From Actinomycetes bacterium (GTDB lineage: Bacteria > Actinomycetota > Acidimicrobiia > Acidimicrobiales > RAAP-2): a stretch of 33,463 bases of DNA. Under the pieces are notes generated by a model. The model searched no databases. It was not told the origin of the DNA and saw only the letters and a list, made by a program, of their open reading frames with translations. Positions 25,600-33,337 of the stretch are shown piece after piece; within the stretch, counting starts at the first letter, position 1; the number at the start of each line of letters is the position of its first letter. Where the stretch lies: positions 1 through 33,463 of the forward strand of contig JAJYYG010000128.1 in NCBI GenBank assembly GCA_021801235.1. The letters are read 5' to 3'. Both the position numbers and the translations under genes were made by a program.

Positions 25600-26694
25600 A
25601 TGGACGAACCTGCTCTCCACTGCCTGCTCGAAGACGTGAGGAACGGGACGTGCTCGCCTGACGACGCGGTCAAGCGTCTCCGCCGGCTCCCGTTCGCGGA
25701 TCTCGGGTTCGCCAGGATCGATCACCACCGGTTCCTCCGGCAAGGCATCCCCGAGGCGGTCTACGGGCAGGGGAAGACGCCGGAGCAGTGCTCCGCGATC
25801 GTCGGAGAGCTCCTCGCCACCGGCGGCGGCGGCGGTGGGCCGGACGATGCCGACGGCCGTCAGGACGGTGGTGGCCAGGTGGTCCGGCGGCCGGTGGCCG
25901 GCCGACGAGACCCGGGGGAACGACGAGATCCAGGAGAACGACGAGATCCGGGGGAACGACGAGACCCGGGGGAACGACGAGACCCGGGGGAACGACGAGA
26001 CCCGGGAGAACGACGAGACCCGGGAGAACGACGAGATCCGGGAGAACGACGAGACCCGGGGCCCTCCACCGATCCGGCTCTCGAGCCGCTCCGCCGTGGG
26101 TCGGCCACCGATCCGGCGTCCGAGCCGATCCTTTGGGATCCCGGTCCACCGGTGATCCTCACCCGTGCCGACGCAAGTCAGGTGGCACGCGTCACCGCCG
26201 ACCACCCGGGGGGGCTGACCACCCGGACGGGGACCGCCACCGGTCACGACCAGGTGCGGGGGGACCTCTCCGCCGTCGTCTGGAGACCGGTCGAGCAGCG
26301 GACAGCCCGGGTCCTCGTCGTGACCGCCGGCACGACGGACCTGCCCGTGGCGCGTGAGTGCACCGCCACCCTCGGAGCACTCGGGCTGCCGACGGTGACG
26401 CTGGCCGACTGCGGTGTCGCCGGCGTCCACCGGCTGCTCGCCTCCGCCGACGAGCTGGCCGATGCCGATGCGGTCGTCGTGGTGGCGGGCATGGAGGGCG
26501 CACTCGCCAGTCTGGTGGGGGGTATCACCCCCGCTCCGGTGATCGCCGTGCCCACGAGCACCGGGTACGGAGCCGCCTTCGAGGGGGTGACTGCGCTGCT
26601 GGCCATGCACGCCTCGTGTGCGGCCGGCATCGCCGTGGTCGGCATCGACAACGGCTTCGGAGCAGCCTGCGCCGTGGCCCGGATCCTGGCGTGA
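25600..26694 (+). CDS. larB: LarB, pyridinium-3,5-biscarboxylic acid mononucleotide synthase
   Basis: A 364-aa protein for the first step of nickel-pincer nucleotide synthesis: carboxylation and hydrolysis of nicotinic acid adenine dinucleotide. Residues 1-70 match the LarB N-terminus (LLEDVRNGTCSPDDAVKRLR and the DHHRFLRQGIPEAVYGQGKTPEQ segment). Residues 200-364 are the AIR-carboxylase-like domain (VVTAGTTDLPVARECTATLGALG, VVAGMEGALASLVGG, VPTSTGYGAAFEG) with the conserved catalytic Cys in HASCAAGIAVVGIDNGFGAA at about 340. Between them lies an RRDPGE hexapeptide array (102-155) foreign to the fold. ATG 25600 is preferred over GTG 25591 on ribosome binding site spacing. The stop overlaps larC as GTGA. 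Confidence 0.92.
   Translation: MDEPALHCLLEDVRNGTCSPDDAVKRLRRLPFADLGFARIDHHRFLRQGIPEAVYGQGKTPEQCSAIVGELLATGGGGGGPDDADGRQDGGGQVVRRPVAGRRDPGERRDPGERRDPGERRDPGERRDPGERRDPGERRDPGERRDPGERRDPGPSTDPALEPLRRGSATDPASEPILWDPGPPVILTRADASQVARVTADHPGGLTTRTGTATGHDQVRGDLSAVVWRPVEQRTARVLVVTAGTTDLPVARECTATLGALGLPTVTLADCGVAGVHRLLASADELADADAVVVVAGMEGALASLVGGITPAPVIAVPTSTGYGAAFEGVTALLAMHASCAAGIAVVGIDNGFGAACAVARILA
25903..26064. repeat. 18-bp tandem array inside larB
   Basis: Nine units of CGACGAGACCCGGGGGAA with C/T and G/A variants (units start every 18 bp from 25903), the last unit truncated. They encode RRDPGE repeats. The opposite strand also stays open across the array, which creates long but spurious frames there. 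Confidence 0.95.
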
Positions 26695-28082
26695 GCGATC
26701 CCGCAGCTCCCGCCGATCCCGCAGCTGCCGCCGATCCCGCCGGTGCTGCCGATCCCGCCGGTGCTGCCGATCCCGCCGGTGCTGCCGATCCCGCCGGTGC
26801 TGCCGATCCCGCCGGGCGCCCCCCGACCGTGGCCTGGTTCCACTGCTTCGCCGGCGTGGCCGGCGACATGGCCCTCGGCAGCCTGCTCGACGCGGGCGCC
26901 GACTTCGACGAGGTGGTCGCGCTCCTCGGCCGCCTCCCGTTCGGCGGCTGGGCCCTCGAGCGGTCCTCGGTCCTGCGCGGTGGCATCACCGCCACCCGTG
27001 CCGAGGTCACCGCCACCGATTCCGTGGTGGTGCGGACGCACGCCCACATCGTGGGGCTGATCGCCGAGGCCAGGCTCCCGGACCGCATCGCGACCCGGGC
27101 GCTCGCCACCTTTGCTGCCCTGGCCCGGGTGGAGGCACGGCTCCACGGCCGCAACGTCGACCAGGTCCACTTCCACGAGGTCGGGGGTCACGACACCATC
27201 GTCGACATCGTCGGCACCGTCGCCGCCCTCGAGATCCTCGGGGTGGACGAGGTCGAGTCGAGCCCGATCGCCACCGGCATGGGCATGGTGCGCTCCGCCC
27301 ACGGCATGCTGCCGAACCCGGCCCCGGCGGTGGTCTCGCTGCTGGAGGGGGTGCCGACCTGGGGACGTGACATCCCTGTCGAGTTGACGACGCCCACCGG
27401 AGCGGCACTCATCTCGACGCTCGCCACCGCCTACGGCCCGATGCCGCCCATGCGGGTGGAATCCAGCGGGTTCGGTGCAGGCTCCCGGGAGATCGACGAC
27501 CTCCCCAACCTCACCCAGGTCGTGGTGGGAACGCGCTCCACGTCGCACCAGGTTGCCGGCGCCAGGTCCGGGCCACGGGAAGACCACGGCGTTGCGGACG
27601 TCCCCCGGCCCGGAGGCCTCGGCGGAGCGGAGGCCGACGCCGGACAGCCGTTCGTCCTGCTCGAGGCGAACCTCGACGACGCTACCGGCGAACAGTTGGC
27701 CCATGCCGTCGCCGCCGTCCTCGAGGCCGGTGCCTACGACGCATGGCTCACGCCGGTGATCATGAAGAAGGGCCGACCGGGCACGGTCGTGTCCGCGCTC
27801 TGCGATCCAGTCGCCGCCCACCGGCTGCGGAAGGTGCTCAGGGAAGAGACCGGCTCCTTTGGCGTGCGGTCTTCCGGTGGCGAGCGGTGGCCGGCGGCGC
27901 GAACGTTCGGCTCCGTGCTCGTCGACGGACACCCGATCAGGGTGAAGATCGGTGGCGGCAGGGTGAAGGCCGAGTACGACGACGTGGCGGCGGTGGCCCG
28001 GCAGCTCGGCTCACCACTGCGTGAGATCGCACGACGTGCCGAATCGTCGTGGAGGGCAGCACACCCGTCCGACGAGTTCTGA
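26691..28082 (+). CDS. larC: LarC, nickel chelatase for the nickel-pincer nucleotide
   Basis: A 463-aa protein that inserts nickel into the pincer nucleotide, the last step of the cofactor pathway. The family N-terminus (AWFHCFAGVAGDMALGSLLDAG, about 45-66) and the FHEVGGHDTIVDIVG, SPIATGMG, ELTTPTGAAL and C-terminal ANLDDATGEQLAHAV, TPVIMKKGRPGTVVS blocks are all in one continuous frame. In Lactiplantibacillus plantarum the two halves are joined by ribosomal frameshifting, which is not needed here. The first 44 residues are ADPAGA repeats, absent from the family core. It starts at GTG 26691, overlapping larB by 4 nt. larE and larA are not in the window, so the enzyme using the cofactor is unknown. 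Confidence 0.92.
   Translation: MSDPAAPADPAAAADPAGAADPAGAADPAGAADPAGAADPAGRPPTVAWFHCFAGVAGDMALGSLLDAGADFDEVVALLGRLPFGGWALERSSVLRGGITATRAEVTATDSVVVRTHAHIVGLIAEARLPDRIATRALATFAALARVEARLHGRNVDQVHFHEVGGHDTIVDIVGTVAALEILGVDEVESSPIATGMGMVRSAHGMLPNPAPAVVSLLEGVPTWGRDIPVELTTPTGAALISTLATAYGPMPPMRVESSGFGAGSREIDDLPNLTQVVVGTRSTSHQVAGARSGPREDHGVADVPRPGGLGGAEADAGQPFVLLEANLDDATGEQLAHAVAAVLEAGAYDAWLTPVIMKKGRPGTVVSALCDPVAAHRLRKVLREETGSFGVRSSGGERWPAARTFGSVLVDGHPIRVKIGGGRVKAEYDDVAAVARQLGSPLREIARRAESSWRAAHPSDEF
26712..26815. repeat. 18-bp tandem array at the 5' end of larC
   Basis: One degenerate unit, four perfect copies of GCCGATCCCGCCGGTGCT (from 26730) and a partial one. They encode ADPAGA repeats directly after the start codon region. 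Confidence 0.93.
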
Positions 28083-28114
28083 GTCGTCCCGATGCGCGTC
28101 TGTCGACACGGCAA

Positions 28115-28220
28115 CCGGGTCGCCGGGTCGCCGGGTCGCCGGGTCGCCGGGTCGCCGGGTCGCCGGGTCGCCGGGTCGCCGATCCTTCGCTAACCGGGGC
28201 CGGGTCGCCGGGTCGCCGGT
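28115..28220. repeat. 8-bp tandem array and duplicated gene end between convergent larC and HNH genes
   Basis: Eight perfect CCGGGTCG units fill 28115-28178. Then comes TCCTTCGCTAACCGG (28183-28197), two more units (about 28200-28215), and a second TCCTTCGCTAACCGG (28220-28234) that holds the actual stop codon of the HNH gene. The end of the HNH gene is thus duplicated outside the gene, with repeat units on both sides. Confidence 0.93.
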
Positions 28221-28226
28221 CCTTCG

Positions 28227-29444
28227 CTAACCGGAGCCGGGGGGCCGGAACGACCAGCCGTCGGGCTCCGGAACAAGGTCGTATCCCCGGTGGGTCTTCA
28301 GATAGTGGTGCCAGTGGCACAGCCGGGCCAAGTTGTGGAGTGCGGTCGGCCCGCCTTCGGCGAACGGGCGCACGTGGTCGATCTCCAGCCCCTCGGAGAC
28401 CTCACAGGAAGGCACCACACACACCGGATCCCTCTCGACGAGTGCGGTGCGGAGAGCAGCGGGGATCGTCCGGCCGACGTGGGCCACGGAGGTCACGTCG
28501 ACCCCGTCGGTGAGGAGCACGCTCAGGATCGAGTCGGTCGCCAGCTGCCTCGCCACCTCCACCGGGATCGGTCCGATACCGGGGATCTCACAGACCTCGC
28601 CCGGTTCCACGTGCCCGCGCCTCAGCGCTGCGTGATCGACCCTGACATGCACCATGGCGGCAGGCCCCCCGCCCCGCCGGCTCGGCCCCCCATCCTCGCC
28701 CCCGATCCGCGAGTCCCCCGGTTCACCCGGGACCGACGCCGCGCTCCCCCCGGTCGCCAACCCGACGAGGGCGTCGGCCGCCAGCCCCGTCGGCGTGTCG
28801 TCGGCCCCGACCCGACGCGCCGCCGTGGTGAGCCGGGCCGTCTCCACCTTCACCACGGCGAGCAGGCGCGCCCCTGCGTCCGGGGTGAGCTTCGCGTCGA
28901 AGCGGACGGCACCGTCGGGGTCGACCCAGTTGCGCAGGTACCGGGAGTTGTGGATCCGATCGTAGGCGGCCTTCTGGTCCGCTCCGGCGGCCTTCACCCG
29001 ACGGCACCGCAGCTTCAGGACGGCGAGGGACTGCTGGCCGGCCGCTTCGACCAGCTCACGCTCCGTCTCGGGCTGGAGGATGGCCGCACCCGAGATCTCC
29101 TTCGCCTGAGTCTCCGAGAGCCGTCCCCCGCGGAGCGCGTCGTCCGTGGCCGGGAGGGACCCGAGCCGGCGTGCCGTCTCCAACGCGCTGATCGCCGGCC
29201 CGATGCCGGACCCGGTCGCCTCGGCCAGGTGCGCAGCCGCGGACCGGTGACCGGTTTGCCGCCAGATGTTGGACGACTCCACCCGCCGGGCCGAAAGGAG
29301 CTTGCCTGCCGCTCCGAGCCGCTCGATCTCGGCGAACCCCTGCAGCATCCGGGCGGCGTCGGCCCCCGTGATGCGCTCCGGCTCGTAGTCGGCCAGCGCC
29401 GTGCGGAGATCGCCTGCGACCCGCTCGAGAAGTGCGAGGTTCAT
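28227..29444 (-). CDS. DUF222 / HNH endonuclease family protein
   Basis: A 405-aa protein of the large actinobacterial DUF222-HNH family (13E12-repeat type in mycobacteria). The N-terminal two thirds are the helical DUF222 domain (GADAARMLQGFAEIERLGAAGKLL, and LRCRRVKAAGADQKAAYDRIH). The C-terminal HNH domain is intact: CVVPSCEVSEGLEIDHVRPF followed by LHNLARLCHWHHYLKTH, with Cys pairs for a structural zinc and EIDH/HHYLKTH as the active site. Members are often multi-copy and have been linked to selfish spread, but activity is mostly untested. ATG 29444 is chosen; ATG 29480, 36 nt upstream in an A+T-rich patch (ATATTTGATACA), is an alternative. The stop is embedded in the repeat junction with larC. 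Confidence 0.88.
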   Translation of the reverse strand: MNLALLERVAGDLRTALADYEPERITGADAARMLQGFAEIERLGAAGKLLSARRVESSNIWRQTGHRSAAAHLAEATGSGIGPAISALETARRLGSLPATDDALRGGRLSETQAKEISGAAILQPETERELVEAAGQQSLAVLKLRCRRVKAAGADQKAAYDRIHNSRYLRNWVDPDGAVRFDAKLTPDAGARLLAVVKVETARLTTAARRVGADDTPTGLAADALVGLATGGSAASVPGEPGDSRIGGEDGGPSRRGGGPAAMVHVRVDHAALRRGHVEPGEVCEIPGIGPIPVEVARQLATDSILSVLLTDGVDVTSVAHVGRTIPAALRTALVERDPVCVVPSCEVSEGLEIDHVRPFAEGGPTALHNLARLCHWHHYLKTHRGYDLVPEPDGWSFRPPGSG

Positions 29445-29540
29445 GGCCACAGCATGGCAAGAGGGTGTATCAAATATCATGGGATCGCGGAATGGGCAGG
29501 GAAGGCCCCTCTGGCCCGACCGCCCGCGCTCCAGCCCGCC

Positions 29541-29600
29541 CCGGATCCCGCCGGATCCCGCCGGATCCCGCCGGGCCCTGCCCGCGGCTGCCCGCGGCTG
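29541..29600. repeat. two adjacent 10-bp tandem repeats
   Basis: Three copies of CCGGATCCCG (29541-29570) and then two of CCCGCGGCTG (29581-29600) lie directly after the stop codon of the quinone reductase gene, in the gap before the HNH gene. Confidence 0.88.
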
Positions 29601-29609
29601 CCGGCCCCG

Positions 29610-30965
29610 CTACTCGGCTGCCTCGGCCAGCGCCTCCGAGAGGGTGGGGTGCACCAGCATCGAGTCGACGATGTCCGCCACCCGCAGACCGGCGGTGACC
29701 GCCACGGCCAGCACCGAGATGAGCTCCGCGGCATGCTGACCGACGATCGAACCGCCGAGGACTACACCGGTGGCCGGATCCGAGATGATCTTCACGAACC
29801 CGCGGGGATCGTTGGCGATGAGCGCCCGGGAGCTCGACGCGAACGGCACCTTCGTGACGCGGATCTTGCGACCCACGGCGAACGCGTCCGCCTCGGCCAG
29901 GCCGACGTCGGCGATCTCGGGCTCGGTGAAGATGGCCGAGGGCGCATTGTCGTAGTTCAGGTGCCGGTGGGCGACGGAGTGGCCGCCCACCACGTGCTCG
30001 GCGATCTTGCGCCCCTGCATGGACGCCACGGACGAGAGCGGGAGCTTGCCGGAGAGATCGCCCGCCGCGTAGATGTGCGGCACGTTGGTCTGACAGTGGT
30101 GGTTGATGGGCACGTAGCCGCGTGCGTCCACTTCGACCCCCGCCTCGGTGAGCCCGAGCCCGTCGGAGTTCGGGATGGACCCCACCGCCAGGAGGGCATG
30201 GGACCCGGCGACGACCCTGCCGTCGTCGCACCGCACCGTCAGGCCGTCCTCGGTCCGGTCGATACCCACGGCGCGGGCCCCTTTCAGGAGGCGCACGCCG
30301 CGGCGGGAGAAGTCGGCCTCGAGCACGGCCGCCACCTCGGGATCCTTGAGGGGAAGGACCTGCTCGCGACTGACGATCAGGGTCACCTGGGATCCCAGCG
30401 AGGCGAACATGTGGACGAACTCGACCCCGGTCACCCCCGAACCGATCACCACGAGATGCTCGGGGAGGACCTTGGGAGGGTACGCGTCCCGGGTGGTCAG
30501 CACCCGGTCCGCGTCGAGCAGGGCCCACTCCGGGATCCGGGGACGACTGCCCGTGCTCACCAGGATGGCGTCCGCCACGAACTCCCGCTCTCCCTCGGCG
30601 GTCTCGGCGACCACGCGGTGCGGGCCGACCAGTCGGGCGCTGCCCGTGACCAGCTCGACATCCTGGCTGGTGAGGATGTTGGTGTTCGCCTCCTCGAGGT
30701 GCCGGGTGATCCCGGCGATGCGGTCACGAACCACCGCGAGATCGACGGTACCCCCTGTACTCATCACCCCCATGCCGGCGATCCGCTCGAGGGAGGACAC
30801 CCCGCCTCCGGTGGCGATCATCGCCTTGGACGGGATGCAGTCCCACAGGTTGGCGGCGCCACCGACGATGTCCCGCTCGACCAGGGTGACCTCCACCCCG
30901 AGCCGGGCCGCATCCGTTGCCGCCTGGTTCCCCGCCGGTCCGCCGCCGATGATCACGAATCGCAT
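29610..30965 (-). CDS. NAD(P)H-quinone reductase, LpdA-type flavoprotein disulfide reductase homolog
   Basis: A 451-aa FAD enzyme with dihydrolipoamide dehydrogenase architecture: FAD motif GGGPAG (7-12), NAD(P) motif GSGVTGVEF, second FAD motif IYAAGDLSG and a C-terminal dimerisation domain ending in VHPTLSEALAEAA. The redox-active disulfide is broken: the segment reads GGAANLWDCIPSK, so the first Cys is Ala38 and only Cys43 remains. Mycobacterial LpdA (Rv3303c) shows the same loss and works as an NAD(P)H:quinone reductase rather than a lipoamide dehydrogenase, which is the basis of the call. It is a single gene on the minus strand, 253 bp from the divergent FKBP gene. Confidence 0.88.
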   Translation of the reverse strand: MRFVIIGGGPAGNQAATDAARLGVEVTLVERDIVGGAANLWDCIPSKAMIATGGGVSSLERIAGMGVMSTGGTVDLAVVRDRIAGITRHLEEANTNILTSQDVELVTGSARLVGPHRVVAETAEGEREFVADAILVSTGSRPRIPEWALLDADRVLTTRDAYPPKVLPEHLVVIGSGVTGVEFVHMFASLGSQVTLIVSREQVLPLKDPEVAAVLEADFSRRGVRLLKGARAVGIDRTEDGLTVRCDDGRVVAGSHALLAVGSIPNSDGLGLTEAGVEVDARGYVPINHHCQTNVPHIYAAGDLSGKLPLSSVASMQGRKIAEHVVGGHSVAHRHLNYDNAPSAIFTEPEIADVGLAEADAFAVGRKIRVTKVPFASSSRALIANDPRGFVKIISDPATGVVLGGSIVGQHAAELISVLAVAVTAGLRVADIVDSMLVHPTLSEALAEAAE

Positions 30966-31110
30966 GGCACCACGTTAGGCGGGATGCTCGGGCCGCTCCG
31001 ATGGCCAGGAGGCCGCCGCCGCTCCCACCGCCGCCACGCCCACCCGCCGCCGCGCCCACCCGCCGCCACGCCCACCCGCCGCGCCCACCCATCCGGGCCG
31101 CCGCTCCTGC

Positions 31111-31146
31111 CCACTCCCCCGGCCACTCCCCCGGCCACTCCCCCGG
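31111..31146. repeat. 12-bp tandem array upstream of FKBP gene
   Basis: Three perfect copies of CCACTCCCCCGG, preceded at 31017-31085 by looser CGCCGCCACGCCCACC repeats and followed by a doubled CGCCCACCCGGG pattern. Together these C-rich repeats fill most of the divergent gap between the quinone reductase and FKBP genes. A TACCGT at 31174-31179 could be the FKBP -10. Confidence 0.85.
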
Positions 31147-31218
31147 CCGCCCACCCGGGACGCCCACCCGGGCTACCGTCTCCGGGACAACCGGTCCCTC
31201 CCTGCGAAAGGCATCCTC

Positions 31219-31797
31219 ATGATCCGTCCCCGGGCACTCTCCGTCGCAGTGATCGCGCTGTGCTCCCTCGGCCTGGTCGCCTGCGGCGGCTCGACCACGG
31301 CCTCGACGGCCTCCGGGGGCGGCACGTCAGGCGGCACGGCGACCGCGGCGCCGTCGACGACAGCCCCGGTGAGCCCGCCCACCTCGGTGCCCATCGGGAC
31401 CATCGCCGACCCTTCCCCGGCGGGGACCTTCGGGGTCAAGCCGACGGTGACCGTCCCCCCCGGACCTCCGCCCAGCGGGCTCGAGAGCGCGGACCTGATC
31501 GTCGGGACCGGCCCGGCGGTGACGTCGGCCGACACGGTCACCGTCCAGTACGTCGGCGTGGCCTGGTCGACGAAGCAGCAGTTCGACGCCTCGTGGAACG
31601 ACGGGACCGGCCAGCCGGTGTCGTTCGCGCTCGACGGGGTGATCCCGGGATGGACGCTGGGGATGGTGGGCATGAAGGTGGGCGGCCGACGGGAGCTGAT
31701 CATCCCGCCCGACCTGGCCTACGGCGCCCAGGGAAAAGGCCCGATCGGTCCGAACGAGACCCTCATCTTCATCATCGACCTGGTGGGGATCGGGTGA
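31219..31797 (+). CDS. FKBP-type peptidyl-prolyl isomerase, lipoprotein
   Basis: A 192-aa secreted lipoprotein. A signal peptide ends in the lipobox LVAC, with the lipidated Cys at 22; a Ser/Thr/Pro/Gly-rich linker runs to about 85. A complete FKBP domain follows (about 88-192) with VTVQYVGVAW, FDASWNDG, VIPGWTLGMVGMKVGGRRELIIPPDLAYG and a final ETLIFIIDLVGIG strand. It would catalyse proline isomerisation in folding of exported proteins. ATG 31219 follows GAAAGG about 7 nt upstream. The stop codon lies inside a 17-bp direct repeat, and the gene converges on the GNAT gene. Confidence 0.92.
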   Translation: MIRPRALSVAVIALCSLGLVACGGSTTASTASGGGTSGGTATAAPSTTAPVSPPTSVPIGTIADPSPAGTFGVKPTVTVPPGPPPSGLESADLIVGTGPAVTSADTVTVQYVGVAWSTKQQFDASWNDGTGQPVSFALDGVIPGWTLGMVGMKVGGRRELIIPPDLAYGAQGKGPIGPNETLIFIIDLVGIG

Positions 31798-31834
31798 CCC
31801 GCCCGGTCAGGTGACCCGCCCGGTCGGGTGACCC
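31793..31834. repeat. 17-bp tandem repeat over the FKBP stop codon
   Basis: GGTGACCCGCCCGGTC(A/G) occurs at 31793-31809 and 31810-31826, with a partial third copy after. The first copy contains the TGA of the FKBP gene. The array fills most of the 50-bp gap to the convergent GNAT gene. Confidence 0.9.
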
Positions 31835-31847
31835 GGCGCTGCCCCGG

Positions 31848-32369
31848 TCAGGCCCCTGACGAGAACCGGTAGACGTTGGTCTCCCGCGTCTCGAACCCCA
31901 GCCTCCGGTAGAGGCGGTTCGCCGCCTCGCGACTCGGCCGGGACGTGAGGTCGATCGTCGTCGCGCCCCGGTCCCGTGCCCGGTCGAGGGCCTCCTCCAC
32001 CAGGGCCTCGCCGACCCCGGCGCCGCGGGCCACGTCGTCGACGACCACGTCCTCGATCCACGCCCGCAGACCGGTGGGGACCCGGAAGACGGCCAACGTC
32101 AGGACGCCCACGATGTGGCCGGACGGGTCCTCGGCCACCAGGAGCACCGACGCATCCGACCGGCAGATCTCCGCCAGATCGGCCGCGCTCGGGGGAGCGG
32201 CCGACGAGAGCTGCGGGACGAGCCGGCCCAAGGCGTCGACCAGGGCGGGCGTGACCGACGTCGCCTCGACCACCCGCACCCCCGCTCCGGAGGAACCGGC
32301 CGGTCCGGACAGCCGGGCCTCCCCTCCCGCCGGACCCCCCGACGCGAGCGGCGGGTCAGGCGCCGTCAC
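31848..32369 (-). CDS. GNAT family N-acetyltransferase
   Basis: A 173-aa acetyltransferase that uses acetyl-CoA; its substrate is unknown. The core strands IVGVLTLAVFRVP and AWIEDVVVDDVARGAGVGEALVEEALDRARDRGA show the acetyl-CoA pyrophosphate loop (ARGAGVGEAL), and the C-terminal SREAANRLYRRLGFETRETNVYRF is the usual GNAT end. The first 25-30 residues are Gly/Pro-rich. GTG at 32369 is chosen because it lies in the end of the Nudix gene (14-nt overlap); GTG 32378 is equally possible. Co-transcription with the Nudix gene is likely. Confidence 0.82.
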   Translation of the reverse strand: MTAPDPPLASGGPAGGEARLSGPAGSSGAGVRVVEATSVTPALVDALGRLVPQLSSAAPPSAADLAEICRSDASVLLVAEDPSGHIVGVLTLAVFRVPTGLRAWIEDVVVDDVARGAGVGEALVEEALDRARDRGATTIDLTSRPSREAANRLYRRLGFETRETNVYRFSSGA

Positions 32370-33069
32370 GACCGACACGGTCCGGGTCGCCACGCCAGGT
32401 CGGTGCCCGCACCGAGTCGTAGAGCACCTCCACCGGCTCACCGCGGAGAGCGGCGAACACGTGGTCCCCCCAGCGTTCCGCCCCGGCGAGCGGGGTGGGG
32501 AGCTGCCCGGGTGCGAACCATCCGACGTCGGCGCACTCCAGGGGATGGGCCCGGAGCGTCCCCCCGACCGCCCGGCACTGGAAGACCAGCGAGTAGAGCG
32601 GCACGCGGCTGATGCCGACCCGCAGCCCGTCGAGGACGGCGATGAGCCGGACCACCTCGACCTCGATACCGGTCTCCTCCTCGACCTCCTTCACCACCAC
32701 CTCGGCGGCCGAGTAGCCGATGTCCGCCCAACCGGTGGGATAGAGCCAGACTCCCGAATCGGCCCGTTTGACCAGCAGGATCTCCCCCTTGTCGTTCCCG
32801 ACCGCGGCGCCGACGGCCACCTTCGGCGTGACGTAGCCGGGCACCCCCTTCCCCACCGACGCCAACCACTCGTCGACTACGCCGTCGGCGTCCTCGGCCC
32901 CGGCCGGCCCCTGGTCGACCGCCACCCGGATGTCGGCCGCCACCCGGAGGATCTCCTCGAACCGCTCGCGCTCGTAGAGGGACTCGGTGAAGCCGAGGCC
33001 GGTGCGGGCGATCCCGGCCAGAGCCTCGCTCCAACGCAGCAGCTGTCTGGTTGAGGCAGGTTCTCCCAC
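32356..33069 (-). CDS. Nudix hydrolase with N-terminal Nudix_N-type domain
   Basis: A 237-aa hydrolase of the two-domain type: an N-terminal helical region (LLRWSEALAGIARTGLGFTESLYERERFEEILRVAADI) and a Nudix domain (about 85-200; PKVAVGAAVGNDKGEILLVKR, WADIGYSAAEVVVKEVEEETGIEV). The Nudix box keeps the catalytic EVEEE core but has Tyr in place of the first Glu and Lys in place of Arg, as is common in this subgroup. Such enzymes cleave nucleoside diphosphates linked to another group; the substrate cannot be told. GTG at 33069 gives the usual N-terminus of the subgroup but has a weak ribosome binding site. It overlaps the GNAT gene. Confidence 0.85.
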   Translation of the reverse strand: MGEPASTRQLLRWSEALAGIARTGLGFTESLYERERFEEILRVAADIRVAVDQGPAGAEDADGVVDEWLASVGKGVPGYVTPKVAVGAAVGNDKGEILLVKRADSGVWLYPTGWADIGYSAAEVVVKEVEEETGIEVEVVRLIAVLDGLRVGISRVPLYSLVFQCRAVGGTLRAHPLECADVGWFAPGQLPTPLAGAERWGDHVFAALRGEPVEVLYDSVRAPTWRGDPDRVGRDGA

Positions 33070-33132
33070 CCGGACGACGCTACCGCACTGCCATCCCCCG
33101 CCGGCCGGCATCGGGCACAATGGAGTGTGCCC

Positions 33133-33312
33133 GTGAACGAAGACTGCCGCCACTACATCATGCAGACCACCGCCCACGAGGAGAAGCTCGAGCGGTGCCG
33201 CATGGGGGCGAACCAGCAGCTCCCGTTCGCCTGCCCCGAGGGATGCCTGTTCTACGAGCCCCGCAAGGTCTCGGGGGCCGGCTGGACGATCCGGAACGCC
33301 GAGGACACCTGA
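33133..33312 (+). CDS. small four-cysteine protein, conserved hypothetical type
   Basis: A 59-aa protein beginning NEDCRHYIMQTT. It has four cysteines (in DCRHY, ERCRMGAN, and the pair CPEGC) followed by LFYEPRK, a pattern suggesting one bound metal, probably zinc. I recall similar short proteins in other actinobacteria, but know of no assigned function. GTG 33133 is preferred over GTG 33127 because TGGAG at 33121-33125 is then 7 nt away. It is divergent from the Nudix gene, with a 63-bp gap. Confidence 0.7.
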   Translation: MNEDCRHYIMQTTAHEEKLERCRMGANQQLPFACPEGCLFYEPRKVSGAGWTIRNAEDT

Positions 33313-33337
33313 GCGCCGGGCGGGGTCGGTCCCGCCT

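Noticed and set aside
25670-26149. Minus-strand frames with GLVVLP or GSRRSP repeats opposite larB
   Set aside because: They are the reverse reading of the 18-bp array, while larB carries the real homology.
28227-29444. HNH gene as part of an insertion element or intron
   Set aside because: No terminal inverted repeats, intron structure or reverse transcriptase are seen, and DUF222-HNH genes are ordinary in actinobacterial chromosomes.
28290-31814. Plus-strand open frame of over 1100 codons
   Set aside because: It is antisense to the HNH and quinone reductase genes and its composition is His/Arg/Gly-rich without any domain.
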